A stretch of 64,000 bases of DNA, taken from NCBI GenBank assembly GCA_016748015.1, contig JAAOMT010000294.1, positions 219,175-283,174 of the forward strand, in the 5' to 3' direction. Position 1 is the stretch's first letter. Each line of letters opens with the position of its first letter. Of this stretch, positions 1-11,750 are shown in pieces. Origin of the DNA: Geosiphon pyriformis. Lineage: Eukaryota; Glomeromycota; Glomeromycetes; Archaeosporales; Geosiphonaceae. Position numbers and translations under genes: made by a program. The notes beneath the pieces were generated by a model. The model was not told the DNA's origin, searched no databases, and worked only from the letters and a program-made list of their open reading frames with translations.

Positions 1-450
1 TTTTATTGTTTTTTTCTTTTTTATAATGTATTGTATAATTGAATAGTGAAGTTCTATTTTCCATCTGGCATGGCAGTCATTTCCAAATTTTTGCTTCTGA
101 ATTGAAGTCAATCTCTTGTAATCAGTGTATACCTCAAACTTTTGACTCAAGTATTTCTTCCACTTAATGACAGCCCAATAGATGGCTAAGTATTCTAGTG
201 CTGGAGTTCCATAGTTTTTTTCAGCTGGACTTAAGCTTCTACTGGTGTAAGCTATTGGGTGTTCTCGTCCATCAGGTTCTTTCTAAGATAATACTGCTCT
301 CAATGCTTGACCAGATGCATCAGTTGTAATTATAAATAGCTTGCTATGATCCAGATAGATCAGTACTGGGGCTTGAATAAGCTTTTTTCTTAATGTATCA
401 AAAGCTTCTTGCTAGGTTTTTGTCTATTCATATTTGATGTTCTTTGTTTG
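1..450 (-). pseudogene. RNase H domain of copy 1 (cut by window edge)
   Basis: Minus-strand reading shows IITTDASGQALRAVLS, then a TAG for Gln, then a block ending ALEYLAIYWAVIKWKKYL and EVYTDYKRL. This is the gypsy RNase H layout with the first Asp in TTDAS, the Glu in ALEYLA and the Asp in VYTDY. Stops at about 275 and 410-430 come from CAG to TAG and TGG to TAG. The domain runs on toward integrase outside the window. Confidence 0.75.
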
Positions 451-453
451 GAG

Positions 454-1437
454 CTAGTATAGTGGTTGAGCTATTTTAGAAAAGTCTTTGATGAAGTGGC
501 AGTAGTATCCAGCAAATACCAAGAATGCTCTTAATTCTGTGAGATTATTTGGTACTAAAAAGTTTTTGACAATCTTAATCTTGTCTGAATCCATTTTGAT
601 TCTATCTTTGCTTACAACATGTCCCAAAAACTTGAGTTTAGTTTTTCCAAAGAAATATTTGGTTGCATTTAGCTTTAATCTGGCTTTTTGTAGTCTTTTA
701 AACACTTATTGAAGGTGGTGTAAATGATCATTGAATGTTTTTGAGAACACATTGGTGTCATCCAAGTATATGACTATAGATTTTCATAGTAGTCTAGTAT
801 AAACAATTTTCATAAGTTGCTGGAAAGTGGCTGGAGCATTTATCAAACCAAATGGCATTACTTCAAATTCAAAGTTTTCTTCTCTTGTGGTAAATGCTGT
901 TTTCTTTTTGTCAGCTGGATTCATGGCTACTTGCCAGTAACCACTATCTAAATCCAGTGTTGAGAACCATTTATTTCCTTCAAAAGCATCAAAAAGTTCT
1001 TGGATTTTTGAAGTTGGATAGCTATCTTCTTTGGTTACTCTATTCAATTTCCAATAATCCACACAAAAATGGATCTTTTCATTTTTCTTCTGAACTAGTA
1101 CCACTGGTGATGATCATGGCCTCATTGATGGCTGAATTAGCCCATTGTCAAGCATTTGGTTAATTTCTTGATGAATGATCTCATGGCTGGTTGGTGGTAC
1201 TCTATATGCTCTTTGTTTTATTGGCATTACATCTCCAGTCTTGATCTGGTATTGGATTATATTAGTTCTGCCAAATTCATTTTTACTGGCAAAGATGTCA
1301 TTGAAATTGTTGAGTAACATCTTAAGTTGCATCTGTTGAAGTGGGTCTAAGTTTCTCAAATTCATTTGTTCCAATTGTTCTAGTTGGAGCAAATAACATT
1401 CCCTTTGTCCATAAATGGTTTGTAATATAATATTCAC
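454..1437 (-). pseudogene. pol: reverse transcriptase of copy 1
   Basis: The fragments read in order: N-terminal NQMLDNGLIQPS (1114-1437), then a TGA in place of Trp in the RPWSSP motif, then VLVQKKNEKIHFCVDYWKL, STLDLDSGYWQVAM and VMPFGLINAPATFQ (784-1104). The IVIYLDD catalytic motif (about 735-785) follows a TGA where copy 4 has LLWKS. The thumb/connection FLGHVVSKDRIKMD lies at 454-705. This is a classic Ty3/gypsy RT. At least four in-frame stops are present. Confidence 0.85.
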
Positions 1438-1739
1438 ATATCCACAAAGCTAGGAAAAATTTGGAATGTAGTTTGGTGATTGGTCCTTAACTTCAATGGT
1501 TAAGTATCCAATGATGGTTTCTTTTGGTATCTCAGTGACATTTTCAGTTGTGTTGTAAATAGGAATTTTGATGTTTTTGGGGCTTTTGGCTGCTATGTAA
1601 AAATTAGTAAGTCCACTCTCTTCTGATTCACAAATGGTGGCTTCTGCTTCAAACAACTGAACTTGATCTTTTATTTTCCTCTTTATAGCTAATATGTACT
1701 AGTTATATGGTGGAATAGAAATTAATTGATGGGTTGAGA

Positions 1740-2502
1740 TAATTTCTCCTTTGTCAACAATTTTTTTCTCTGCCATATTAACTGGTACATTTATTCTACT
1801 TATTAATCTAAAACCTTGTATTCTTCTTGCTGTTATCCCTAATTCTTCTCTATTTTCTACTGGTATTAACTAAGCTATTTTCACCAAAGGTAGGAATATT
1901 GCTTGTGCTATTTTTTTATTTGAATCTATAATATATGTCTTTTCCGAATCATTTTGTAGCATAACAACAATATTTCTTATGTATTTTGCATTAATTATTT
2001 CTCCTCTGATGTTGATTCCCTGTTTGGCTAAGCTACTCCTAAATGCTAACTGAACCATTGTTGTTGCTGGAATTTCTAGTGCTATTTTGAAATCAATACA
2101 TGTGTGTAAATGGGGTTCCAATTTAATAGGATTTTTTTCTGAATACCTTAGATCAAATTCTACATCAGTATCATGTGTGTATTCAGACATGATACCTTCA
2201 TTATTGTCACTGAACCATCTTAGTTTCTGCTCCTTAATGAGGTCAGAAAGTGCGATAAATGTTTTGGGGTTTGAATCAGAGTCCAAATTGTTGTTATTTT
2301 CATTGTTGTTTTGAGTAGAGCTGGAACCATTGTTTTTATTATCGTTGTTATCAGAGTTTAAATCAGGATTGAACATTGATTCTGATTCTGACGCACAGTT
2401 GTTGATTGGCTTGTTTTCTTCTGGAATTGTATAGATCATGCATAGTGGTAGATTGTAGATAAGGTTACACTCATTACAATACTGGAAGTTACATGGAATC
2501 AA
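1740..2502 (-). pseudogene. dUTPase domain of copy 1 pol
   Basis: The open frame 1870-2502 starts with a second Cys cluster (IPCNFQYCNEC), then an Asn/Ser-rich linker, then a trimeric dUTPase fold. Motif 1 is DVEFDLRY (AGYDL in copy 4). Motif 2 is RSSLAKQGI. Motif 3 is EIINAKYIRNIVVMLQN, where the catalytic Asp of IIDAGY reads Asn. Motif 4 is KKIAQAIFLP. The Gly-rich motif 5 appears after a TAG as RRIQGFR. dUTPase hydrolyses dUTP to dUMP and so limits uracil incorporation. Here the D to N change and stops make activity unlikely. Confidence 0.8.
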
Positions 2503-2779
2503 ACAGTGGTCACATAGTCAGGTGTTGATTTTTTTCAAGCACTATTCCTGTTTTTCTTTGGATGGTGCCAAATTTTGATAGTGCTCATAAAATTCTTCTG
2601 GGCCTGTTTCCAGATCCAAAAAAGCATTTGGGTTGGGAATCAGAACAATGTTGACTGGTTCTGGGTGGTTGTTCTTGATTTCCAATATTTTGCTAGGCAT
2701 GGCACCTTCTATTTTGGCATTTGCCATTCGCCAAATTTTGTTTTCATCGTGTAAGTAACTGTCCAAACAAGAGATTGCT

Positions 2780-3130
2780 CAGTGTCAGGTGGCAGTAATA
2801 GGCATTCTATAACTTATCCAGTCGTTGATAAGGATCATGTATTGGCATGAAGCATCACATGTTCTTTTTTATTCAGAAATGTTGTTCCATATTTTTTTAT
2901 TAAGTAATTGTTTCCCACAAGTGAGACATAATTCATTGTCTCACTTGTCTTGTTATTTTGGATAGGCATATTGTTCTCGGTGGCATAGTTTGCAGTAATA
3001 ATGTGTTCACATCTAGTAATCTTTGTTGGGCATGATTCAAGCTCTTATGAAAGAAAGTTTTTTGCCATAATCTTGGCATTTGAGTGGAATATGTGGTGGT
3101 TGTTTTAGTGGCTCATGTGAGTAAAATCTC
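2780..3130 (-). pseudogene. Cys-rich zinc-type domain between protease and dUTPase, copy 1
   Basis: Broken frame, but conserved pieces are readable on the minus strand: PLKCQDYGKK, YYCKLCHRE and NELCLTCGK, matching KCKDCHKK, YYCKACHRE and PCLTCG of copy 4. This gives repeated C-x2-C pairs and a His, typical of a zinc ribbon or treble clef. I do not recognise a named family. It recurs in copies 3 and 4 at the same place, so it is a genuine part of the polyprotein. Confidence 0.55.
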
Positions 3131-3599
3131 TCCCAGCCACTAGTTATTTCTTCAGTTGCTGTGTCTTCTTCCATTGTGTCCTTTTCTTTACCTTTCCCTT
3201 TATCATCTCAGAAAAGTACTGGCAGTAGCTCATTGTGTTCAGTGTTGGCCCAGAAGACTTGGTATGCTTCCCAGGTAGGTTTTCTTTCCTTTTCTTTTAA
3301 CTTAATGAGTGGTTTGTCATTTAGAGTGGTTTTGAAGTGACCACAAGTGGCTGGCACATGTGTGTGGTGGCTATTTTGGCTAAGTTGCAGTTCTTGGGTG
3401 TTCTAGTTGAGCATGGTGTTGGCTTTTAATAGCCAGTTATTTCCAACAAGAGTCTGATACTGAGTTGCTTCTATCACTAATATCTTAATTGGTATTATGA
3501 GGTTGTTGACTTCAAATGAGAAGTTGTCTATTTCACCAATCAAAGTTTTGGTTGCTCTATCAGTGGTAATTATGCATATGCTGGCAGCATAATCAACTT

Positions 3600-3945
3600 G
3601 GCAACCTAATTGGTCTATGAGTTGTTATGTAATGATACTGTCAGCTAATCCACTGTCTAGAATCAGTTTAATGTGCTGCCCATTAACTTTAGCATCAGTA
3701 TACATCGCAGTGATGAGTTTTGGTTCTAGGGTGGCTCCACTGAATAGTGGTGTTTTAACTGGTTCCTCGAGTTCAAAAAGGAAGATAGCAGTAAATGATT
3801 CATCTTCTGTAATAGTTGCTGGCAGAATATTGTTGGTAAGTGGTTTTTTGTTGGCTTCTGATTTGTTGGATGTGGTGTCTTCTGGGATAACCAGGAGACT
3901 TAAATAGTTCTGGGAATTTGGGTTTTGGGTGTACCTGGTGCTCAA
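3600..3945 (-). pseudogene. retroviral-type aspartic protease of copy 1
   Basis: The frame contains the catalytic signature LILDSGLADSIIT. This matches the DSG active-site loop of gypsy proteases and aligns with LILDSGSARSIIT in copy 4. A stop follows shortly (next segment at 3540-3610 encodes the QVDYAAS region after it). The segment lies between the gag knuckle and the Cys-rich domain, the normal place for gypsy protease. Confidence 0.7.
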
Positions 3946-4299
3946 GTTCTATTGTCAAGATTCTGATGGTTGTGTAGAGGAACTGGGGATCAGTTAATGG
4001 ACTATCATTGACAATCTCCAGCTTTGTTGTGTTAATCTTGGCCTTTGGGTTCCGTTTTAAGGTAAGTTCTGTGGTGGTGTTTGATTTTGTTGGGGCTGAT
4101 AAATTACTTGAGACTGCGGCTAATAAATGGGCTGGGACTGCAGTTAATAAATTAATGCTGGAGACTAATAGACTGAAGGTAAGTATAATTGTTGTATTAT
4201 TGGGGCTTGATAAATCAGCTGCATTATAGGTAGGTAATTTGGCTAATATAGAGCTGGATTTGATTGATAATTCGGAATTTAAATCTGGTGATCAGGATT

Positions 4300-6120
4300 T
4301 CAATATTGATTTCCCAATTGTTGGCTATTTAAACATTGGTGGCAATTGATTTACAAGTGGCCTTGTTTACCACAATAGTGGCAAGCACATGTTTTCTGCT
4401 GCCACTGTTAATTTGTCACAGAAGATGCTGGACACAACTGGTTTTGGAAGTGATTTCCATTTCCCTGATTGTTGCATTGTTAGAAAGATTGATAAATAGG
4501 TTAATTGGTGTTAGTTAAGTATCTTTCTAATTTCTGATTAAGAGAGTCACTCAATTGCTTCAGTTTGGAATCCAAGTCAGATGATCCATTTATTACTAGG
4601 TTTATGGCTTGGACATGATTGGTTTCAAGTTCAGCTGCTTCAAAATCTCTGGCATTCATAATAGCAGCTTGAAGATCTGCTGGATGTATTGGATGTACAC
4701 ATTGGAGGATGCTACTGTGCAGGTCTCTAATGAATTGATTCAGTATTTGTGGTGCTGTAAAATAATCAGCTTATATAACCTGAATTTAGTGCAGATTTCT
4801 GTGGAAGCATCCTAAGTAAGTAGTGACTGGTTTATTTTCTCTTTGCTTGATGGTAGTAAAAGTGTTTGCCAATCAGTTAATGCTATTATTATTACTGAAG
4901 TATCTGAAGAATGTGACTTTAAATTCCTGGAATGTTTGAGGTTTGGTGACTAAACTTTAATACTACAAATTAGTGATATTTTGTAAGAAATAGAGAATGA
5001 CTTGGAATGCTCTTTGGTCATTCTATCCGTTGGCTGTGATGACTTTTTCAATGTTGTTAAGCCATATTTGGGTGTTATCTTTTTTGCCAGTAAATTTCTC
5101 AAGTTTTGCTATTGGAACATAGGTTATTGGATCCAAGTTTGGTTGTTGAAGTTGTTATTATGGCTGTTAAAGCAGCTGTTATAGTTGTTGGAATGATTGA
5201 AGTGGCTGCTATTGAATCAGTTCAATAATTGGTTCAATTGGGAGTTGATTGATGATGATTATTGGAGGTAAGTTTTGCTGATTAATTGTTTTGGGGTTTT
5301 AATCGTTCCGATTTTGCCGAGTTTGAAAATTCGGAGTTTCAATTTCTGGATTTTCTAAGTTTGGGGTTTCAATGATCAGATTTTCTGGAATTGGGTTCTA
5401 GTAAATAAATTTCTGATCTTTGGCTTCTTCTTCTTCTTTTGATTCCGTTATCTCCCAGAGACTCATGTTTCCAAAATCTGGTTAAGGTGGCAGTGATCAG
5501 AATCCTGATGATGTTGGCAATTGTGATTTAAATCCTTTGAAATAATCACCATAGGTTCTCAGTAATTCAGCTTTCTTTTGTTTACTTTGAAATAGAAGTT
5601 GTCTAAATGTTGATGTTACATGTAATGTGGACATGCCTGTTGATGAGATATTAATGGCACTTCCAGGTATATAGTGGTATGATGGATTTGTTGGTGATTC
5701 AACTCTAATTTTCTTTCAAATGGGTGGTTGTATTTGTTTTGGTGTTACTGCTAGTGTTTGCAACCTTTCTTTGTTTTTGTCTGTGTATGTGATTGGGAAT
5801 TGTTGTTGTGTATACCTTTTAATAGTTTGATTGATTTTTTTAATAATTGGTGTGAAACTGTAGTTCCTTAGTAAGCTGGTATGTTGGAATAACTCTGTAT
5901 AGAAATTTTTTCTTGCAGATTCAATGTTAACAGTTCCTCTTAAACAGTCTGTAATTTTGTTGTTAACATAGAAGTTGAAGGCTGATTCTGCTAAAAAGTG
6001 GTTATTGTTTAATCTTAATTGTTGGCTGTACTGTTGAAACAAGAATTTGGCAAATCCTAAATGGTTTGCTTCTATGATTTCTGATTCTGCCACTTTTAAA
6101 TAATTGTTGGTTGGTGCTGG
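4300..6120 (-). pseudogene. gag: gag of family-A copy 1
   Basis: The capsid-like start of the frame is open at 5716-6093 (begins VAESEIIEANH on a GTG; no AUG is present upstream within the frame). The middle is broken by stops. The C-terminal part near 4330-4390 encodes a CCHC zinc knuckle, CHYCGKQGHL followed by a stop and INC, fitting C-x2-C-x4-H-x4-C with one internal codon changed to TAA. A TAG sits where copy 3 keeps Trp (ANG-stop-ND). Recognised by knuckle, position and similarity to the other copies. Confidence 0.7.
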
Positions 6121-6156
6121 TTCTCTGTAAGATTATACCTTACAAGAAGCACCAAA

Positions 6157-7032
6157 TGTTACAAATGATTATTTGGGGTCTCAAAACAAATAACAAATCT
6201 GTAACTTGGTACTTAATAGATTGATATGATTATATTAGTTTCCAAAATGGTTGTGGATCTGAAGGTTTTGTTGTGGATCTTTGTATAATAGACAGAGATT
6301 TTCTAAGGTTGGTTTTGGTTGCTTTCTCCAGTTGTTTTCCCAATTTCTGTCTTTAGCATGGTGGTCAGTTTAATCTGGCAGTTGTGTCTTTCTGGTAAGC
6401 TATCCATTAATATATATATAATTCTATTCTTATTTCTGGGTTTTTTACCAGACTATCCATGACATCAGTAACTCAGTGCTTTAATCTTTAAGTAATTAGT
6501 AAATCCAAAAGAAATAACAAAAGAAATAAAAGAAATAAAAGAAGATAATGAAATAAGTAGAAGCAATTACAAGTTAGTATCTCATCAATAACCATGATCA
6601 AGAGCTATTGTTCTAGTATAGTTAAGTATCAATTACTATCAACATAAAGTATTAATAGTAGAGAGTGGATTGAAATAGTGAATAATTATTTATTGAATAG
6701 AAGGTTGCTTAGATTAAATCTAAACTGGAAGATCTCTAACTAAAGAATTCTGCCTTTTCTACTTTTAATACTACTGCTATATATACATAATTGAGATTCC
6801 TCAATTCCTCAATTTTTCATACCAGAAATCCTGGAATTTCTGGAATTCTGCAATTCCTTTTGAGAGGAATCCTGCAATTCTGAAATTCTGCAATTTTTTT
6901 GTATGAGAATTCTGAAATTCCTGGAATCTTGCAATTCCTCTTGAGAGAAATCCTGGAATTCCATCTTTACTGTGCCTACTTCTGATTGGCTAATTTATAT
7001 GCTACTATACTTCTTATATTCTATAAGTAATA
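6157..7032 (-). repeat. 5' LTR of family-A copy 1
   Basis: Plus-strand reading starts TGTTA and ends TAATA (TAACA with one C to T change), giving near-perfect inverted termini. It aligns with 10197-11043 and 19912-20833. The sequence inside the boundary (TTTGGTGCTT on the coding strand) is a primer-binding-site candidate. The LTR contains an array of short GGAATTCC/TCCTGGAATT-like units at about 6790-6965 that is shorter in copy 2 and replaced by a different array in copy 3. Confidence 0.8.
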
Positions 7033-7599
7033 TCATTGTTGTTGTTATTATCAAAGTCTAAATTGAAATTAAATTTTGATTTTGATTTTGAAATACAGTT
7101 GCTGATTGGCTCTTTCTCTTTAGAAATTAAATCAATTAAGTATAGTAACAGATTGTAAATAAGATTACAATCATTACAATATTTGAAGTCACTAAAAATT
7201 AAGCAATGTTTATAAAGTTTAGTGCTTAATTAAACTAAATACTGCTCTTGTTTTTCTTAAGTAGATGCTAGATCTTAATAATAAAATAGTTTTTTTTTTG
7301 TTCTGATAAGTATAAAATGTGCCAATTATTATTTGTTTCTTCTGTAAAAGTGTTGGTTTACAGTTTATTTTCTTTTTTTTCTTTTCTTTTGTTATCTCAA
7401 AAAAGTATTGATGGTAGTTTATTGTGCTTGTTTTCAGTCTATAAGACTTAATAAGCTTCCCAAATAAGTTTTTTTTTCTTTGAACTTGATTAGTAGTAAT
7501 TGAATAGTGGTACTTATTTTGAAATGGCTGTAAATAGCAGATACCTGAGTTTGCAAACTATCTTGATTGAACTGTAGCTCTTGGGTATTCTAGTTAAGC

Positions 7600-8100
7600 A
7601 TAACATTGATTTTGAACAGTCAGTTATTATTAATTAGTATTTTGTACTGTATGGCTTTTATTACCAACACTTTGATTGGTGCTATAATACTATTAATTTT
7701 AAACAAAAAATTGTCAATCTCACTAATAGGCATTTTTGTCATTCTATTGACAGTAATAATCCTAATACTAACAGTATAATTAACTTGGCAACCTAATTGG
7801 TTCATAAAATATCATATAATAATGCTGCTTACTAAACTACTATTAAGAATTAGCTTAATAGAATAGCTATTAACTTTAGTATTAGTATATATAATGGTGG
7901 CTAATTTGGTATTAAGAGCAGTTCTACTAAATAATGATATTTCTAATGGGATCTCTAATTTAAAGGAAAATATAATTACAAGTGATTTGTCTTCTGTGAT
8001 AATTGCTAGTAGAATGTTGTTGGTAAGTATTTGGTTTTGGTTGGTTTTTTGTTGGTTGAATTGGGCATTTTTTGGAGTAACTAGAAGACTTAAATAGTTT
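7600..8100 (-). pseudogene. aspartic protease region of copy 2
   Basis: Aligns with 3540-3945. The NQLGCQVNYTVSIRIIT frame (7620-7805) matches the NQLGCQVDYAASI piece of copy 1. The DSG triad region around 7800-7860 is disrupted by stops. Identified only by alignment to the other copies; inactive. Confidence 0.5.
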
Positions 8101-8489
8101 TGGAAATTCAGGTTCTGGGTGTATTCACTTCTTGAATTTCTGAGACATAATCTTGATGGTTAGTTTGGTAAATTAGAGATTGGCTGGTATATAATCATTG
8201 TTAATCTTCAATATTATTGAGTGTAGATAATCTTTGGTCTTTGGTTTTCAGTTGGTACTATATTTTGAGACAATGCTAAAATTTGTTGGAATTAATAGAT
8301 TACTTGTAACTATAGAGTTTAATAAATTACTAGTATTGAAGTTTGATAGATTAAAGATAAATATATTGGTTGTTGTATTATTGTTACATAAGATAAAAAA
8401 CATTGTTCTAATAACAAAGTGTTGGTAGAGTTCAGAGTTTAAAACTTGCAATTAAGATTTTAATATTGATTTCCCAATCATTAATTATT

Positions 8490-10190
8490 TTTTCTTAAGC
8501 AACAATCTATTTTTAAGTAGCTTTGTTTACCACAATAATAGCAATTATGCATTTTCTGTTGTTATAGTTGATTTAATAATGATAATAGACATAACTGTTG
8601 TTGAAAACAGTTGAAATTTTCTGAATTTTTATGATGTTGTGAAGGTTGATAAATTGCCTAATTGTTAGCTAAATATTTTTCTAACTTTTGATTAATTAAA
8701 TCACTGAATTGTTTTAATTTGGTATTCAATTCAAATGATCTGTTTATTACTAAATTTATGGTTTGAGCATAGTTAGTTTTGAGCTCAGCCAATTCAAAAT
8801 CTTTGGTATGAGTGACTGCATTTTGAAAAATATTTGAGTGTATTAGATATACTCATTGCAAAAGCTACTGTATAATCTGTAAATAAATTGATTCAAGATT
8901 TGTAATACTGTGAAATAGTCAACTTTAATTGCCTGAATTTAACACAGATTTTAATAGAAATATCTTGAATATGTAATGACTGCTTCTGTATTCTCTTGTT
9001 TAATTGTAGTAAAACTAGTTAATAGGCAGTTGATGCTATTGTTGTTACTAAAATATTGCAAAAATGTGGTTTTGAATATGACAAAATCTTATGGTTTGTT
9101 TACAAGATTCTGATATCATGAATTGATAGTATTCTATAGAAAATATGAGATGGCTTGAAGTGCTTTGGCATTGTTTCATCTATTGGCTACAATGGCTTTT
9201 CTTATATTATTGAATTATGCTTGGGCATTGTCTTCTTTACTAATAAACTTTTCAAGTTTGGCAATTGGTATATATACTATTTGTATAAGATATTGCTATT
9301 GTTGTAGTTGTTGTAATATGACAATTAATGCAATTGGTAGTTGATTGATCAAATTTACCAGAGGTAAATTTTGTGAGATAATCAGAGTTGAGTTTAGATT
9401 GTATGGGTTTTGCTAGATTAAAACAATCAAAGTTTGAATTTTAGGTTTTCTGAAATCAGGTTTTGATTATAAATTTCTTGATTATTGTTTTTTTTTTCTT
9501 TTAAGTTGGTTCTTTTTCAAAAACTATTGGCTCTGAAATCTGGTTAAGGTGGTAGTAATTAAAGTTTTAATGGGATTGTTGGTTGTAATTTAAATTTTTT
9601 AAAGAAATTGTTATAGATTCCTAATAATCTGGCTTTTTTTTGATTGTTTTGAAATAATATTCTAAATAATAATGTTTTTAATATTAATGGTAATATAGAT
9701 TCTAATAATATGTGTATGATACTTTCTGGTGTATAATAGTATGATGAGTAAATAAATAAAACAACTCTTGGTTTTTTTCAAGTGAGTGGTTGTATTTGTC
9801 TTACAATTTTTGCTGGAGTTTGTAATTTTTTTTTGTCTATAAAAATAATAAAAAATCTCTGTTGTGTGTAATTTCTAATTTTTTTATTTATTTCTGTGAT
9901 TATTGGTACAAACAGATGGTTTTTTGAAATAGTTTACTGTAAAAATTGTTAAGAGCAGCTCCTAGATTTTTTTGGTCTTCTAAGTAGAATTTAATTTTTT
10001 TGTTAATGTAGAAATTTAAAATTAATTCTGTTGGCCAATTGTTACTTGTTAATCCAAGATGACTTTAATAATGTTAAAATAAAGATTTCGTGAATTCTAA
10101 ATAATTTTTTTTATAATTTCTTGGTCTGTCACTTTTTTGAATAGTTGCTGTTGATATTGGTTCTCTGTTAGATTATATCTTATAGGAAGC
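8490..10190 (-). pseudogene. gag: gag of family-A copy 2
   Basis: Decayed gag. The CCHC knuckle region lies near 8510-8560 and the N-terminal segment near 10000-10150 (begins around KVTDQEIIKK, no AUG). A TGA at about 9175 replaces the conserved Trp that copy 3 keeps. No frame is open for more than about 70 codons. Supported by collinearity with copies 1 and 3. Confidence 0.55.
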
Positions 10191-10196
10191 ACCAAA

Positions 10197-11043
10197 TATT
10201 ACAGATAATTATTTGAAGTGTTAATACAAATAATAAATCTGTAACTTGGTGCTCAATAGCTTAATAATTTTAGTAATATCTGAAGGTTTTGGTTGAGTTT
10301 TTTGTATAATAAACAAAGATTCAATAGTTGTTTCAGTACTCTCCTAAAAGCTTATTCTATGAATTTTTTTTTCAGCTTAATGGCCAGTTTCTTTTGGTAA
10401 GCTATCTTTAATTTTTGAGTATTTATTCTTGTTTCATAAGTTTTTTACCAGTCCTTCCTTAACATCAATAATTCAGTGCTTAATTTTTTTAATCAGTTAG
10501 TAAAACAACAAAACAAAACAAAAAAAATAAAAAAAAATAAAAAAAATAAAAAAAAATAAAAAAAAAATAAAAAATTAGTATTTTATTAATAGCTGTGATT
10601 AAAAACTATTGTTCTAGTATAATTAAGTATTAGATTTTATCAACATAAAGTGTTAATCGTAGTAAAAATGATTACTATTCTTAATCAAGTGATAATAATA
10701 TAGATTTGATAATAATAAATAATTTTATTAATATAAAAATGATTTTACTTTAAGTTATAAAAAACTATTTTTTAAAAGAAAGATATTGTTCTAAATTAAT
10801 TTGGAACTTTTATTGAATTTTTCTAAAATTGCTTTTTCTGCTTTTAACACTTTCACTAAATATATATAATTTATATTATATGAGATTTCTTGAATTCCTT
10901 TAATTTCTTTAGCCAGGAATCTTAGAATTTTTGGAATCTTGTAATTTTTTAAGAAAAATCCTAAAATTTTTTTTTTATTATGCCTATTTTTAATTGGTTA
11001 TTTTATATTCTTATTAAGAATTCTTAAATTTCTATAAGTAATA
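10197..11043 (-). repeat. 5' LTR of family-A copy 2
   Basis: Plus-strand reading starts TATTA (TGTTA with G to A) and ends TAATA (TAACA with C to T). It aligns to 6157-7032 along its length. It has an A-rich tract at about 10500-10570 and a shortened GGAATT-type array near 10880-10980. A partial LTR of the copy-3 type begins immediately after it, at 11044. Confidence 0.7.
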
Positions 11044-11750
11044 CTGGTTTAATCTGACAGTTGTGCTCTTTTGATAAGCTATTCTTAAATTTCTATTCTT
11101 ATTTTTGGGTCTTTTACCAAGTTATTTTTGATATCAAATACTCAGTGCTTAATTTTTTTAATCAATTAGTAAACAACAAAGAAAATAAAATAAAAAAAAT
11201 AAAAAAAAAATAAAAAATTAGTATTCTGTTAATAGCCATAATTAAGAGTTATTAATTCAATATAGATAGAATAGAAGTAATTAATATGGTCTTAATTAAG
11301 TAATGGTAACATAAATTCAGATAATAATTGATATTTTATTAATATGTAATTTAATTCTGTATTAAGTTGTAAAAAACTATCTTTTTAAAAAAAAAGTTTT
11401 ATATAATTAATAGTTTTAACTAATTTGTTTGTATTAATTCTGTTTTTTCTGTTTTTAATACTTTTACTATATATACATAATTTTTGTTATATAAGATTTC
11501 ATATTTTTTTGAATCATGTGCCTTATTTTCTTTAATAATATGCTTATTGCTAAGCAATATGCCATAATTTTCTAATAATATGTTTATTGTTGAGCAGTGT
11601 GCTTTAATTTACTAACAATATACATATTACTAAACAATATATTGTAATTTTTTAATATTGTGTTTATTCACTAAGTATTATTCTCTTATTGGTCTATTTT
11701 TTTATCTGTTTTTTCTATTTTTCTTTTTTGTACTTTTTCTATAAGTAATA
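11044..11750 (-). repeat. 3' LTR fragment of copy 3
   Basis: Aligns with 20098-20833. It starts mid-LTR at a CTGGTTTAATCTGACAG block and ends ATAAGTAATA. It carries the AACAATATGC-type repeat array (11520-11690) found in the right LTR of copy 3, not the GGAATTCC array of copies 1 and 2, so it pairs with 19912-20833. Confidence 0.65.

Larger units (their letters stand above)
1..7032 (-). mobile_element. Ty3/gypsy-type LTR retrotransposon, family A copy 1 (5' LTR and most of the interior; 3' end left of window)
   Basis: Read on the minus strand this holds, in order, a 5' LTR (6157-7032), gag, aspartic protease, a Cys-rich domain, dUTPase, reverse transcriptase and part of RNase H. Integrase and the 3' LTR must lie left of position 1. 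It is the least decayed of the three family-A copies, but gag and pol carry many in-frame stops, mostly CAG/CAA to TAG/TAA or TGG to TGA/TAG, so it is not coding-competent. The interior of an older copy resumes directly after its LTR at 7033, so it appears to have inserted into copy 2. Confidence 0.85.
7033..11043 (-). mobile_element. Ty3/gypsy family-A copy 2, split by copy 1
   Basis: The interior resumes abruptly at 7033 in the Asn-rich linker before dUTPase, at the point matching about 2345 of copy 1. It then reads backwards through protease, gag knuckle, gag and its own LTR (10197-11043). dUTPase, RT, RNase H, integrase and the 3' LTR are missing here and should lie left of copy 1. The Cys-rich domain is also mostly deleted: only about 150 bp separate landmarks that are about 660 bp apart in copy 1. 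It is more AT-rich and carries more stops than copy 1. Confidence 0.75.
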
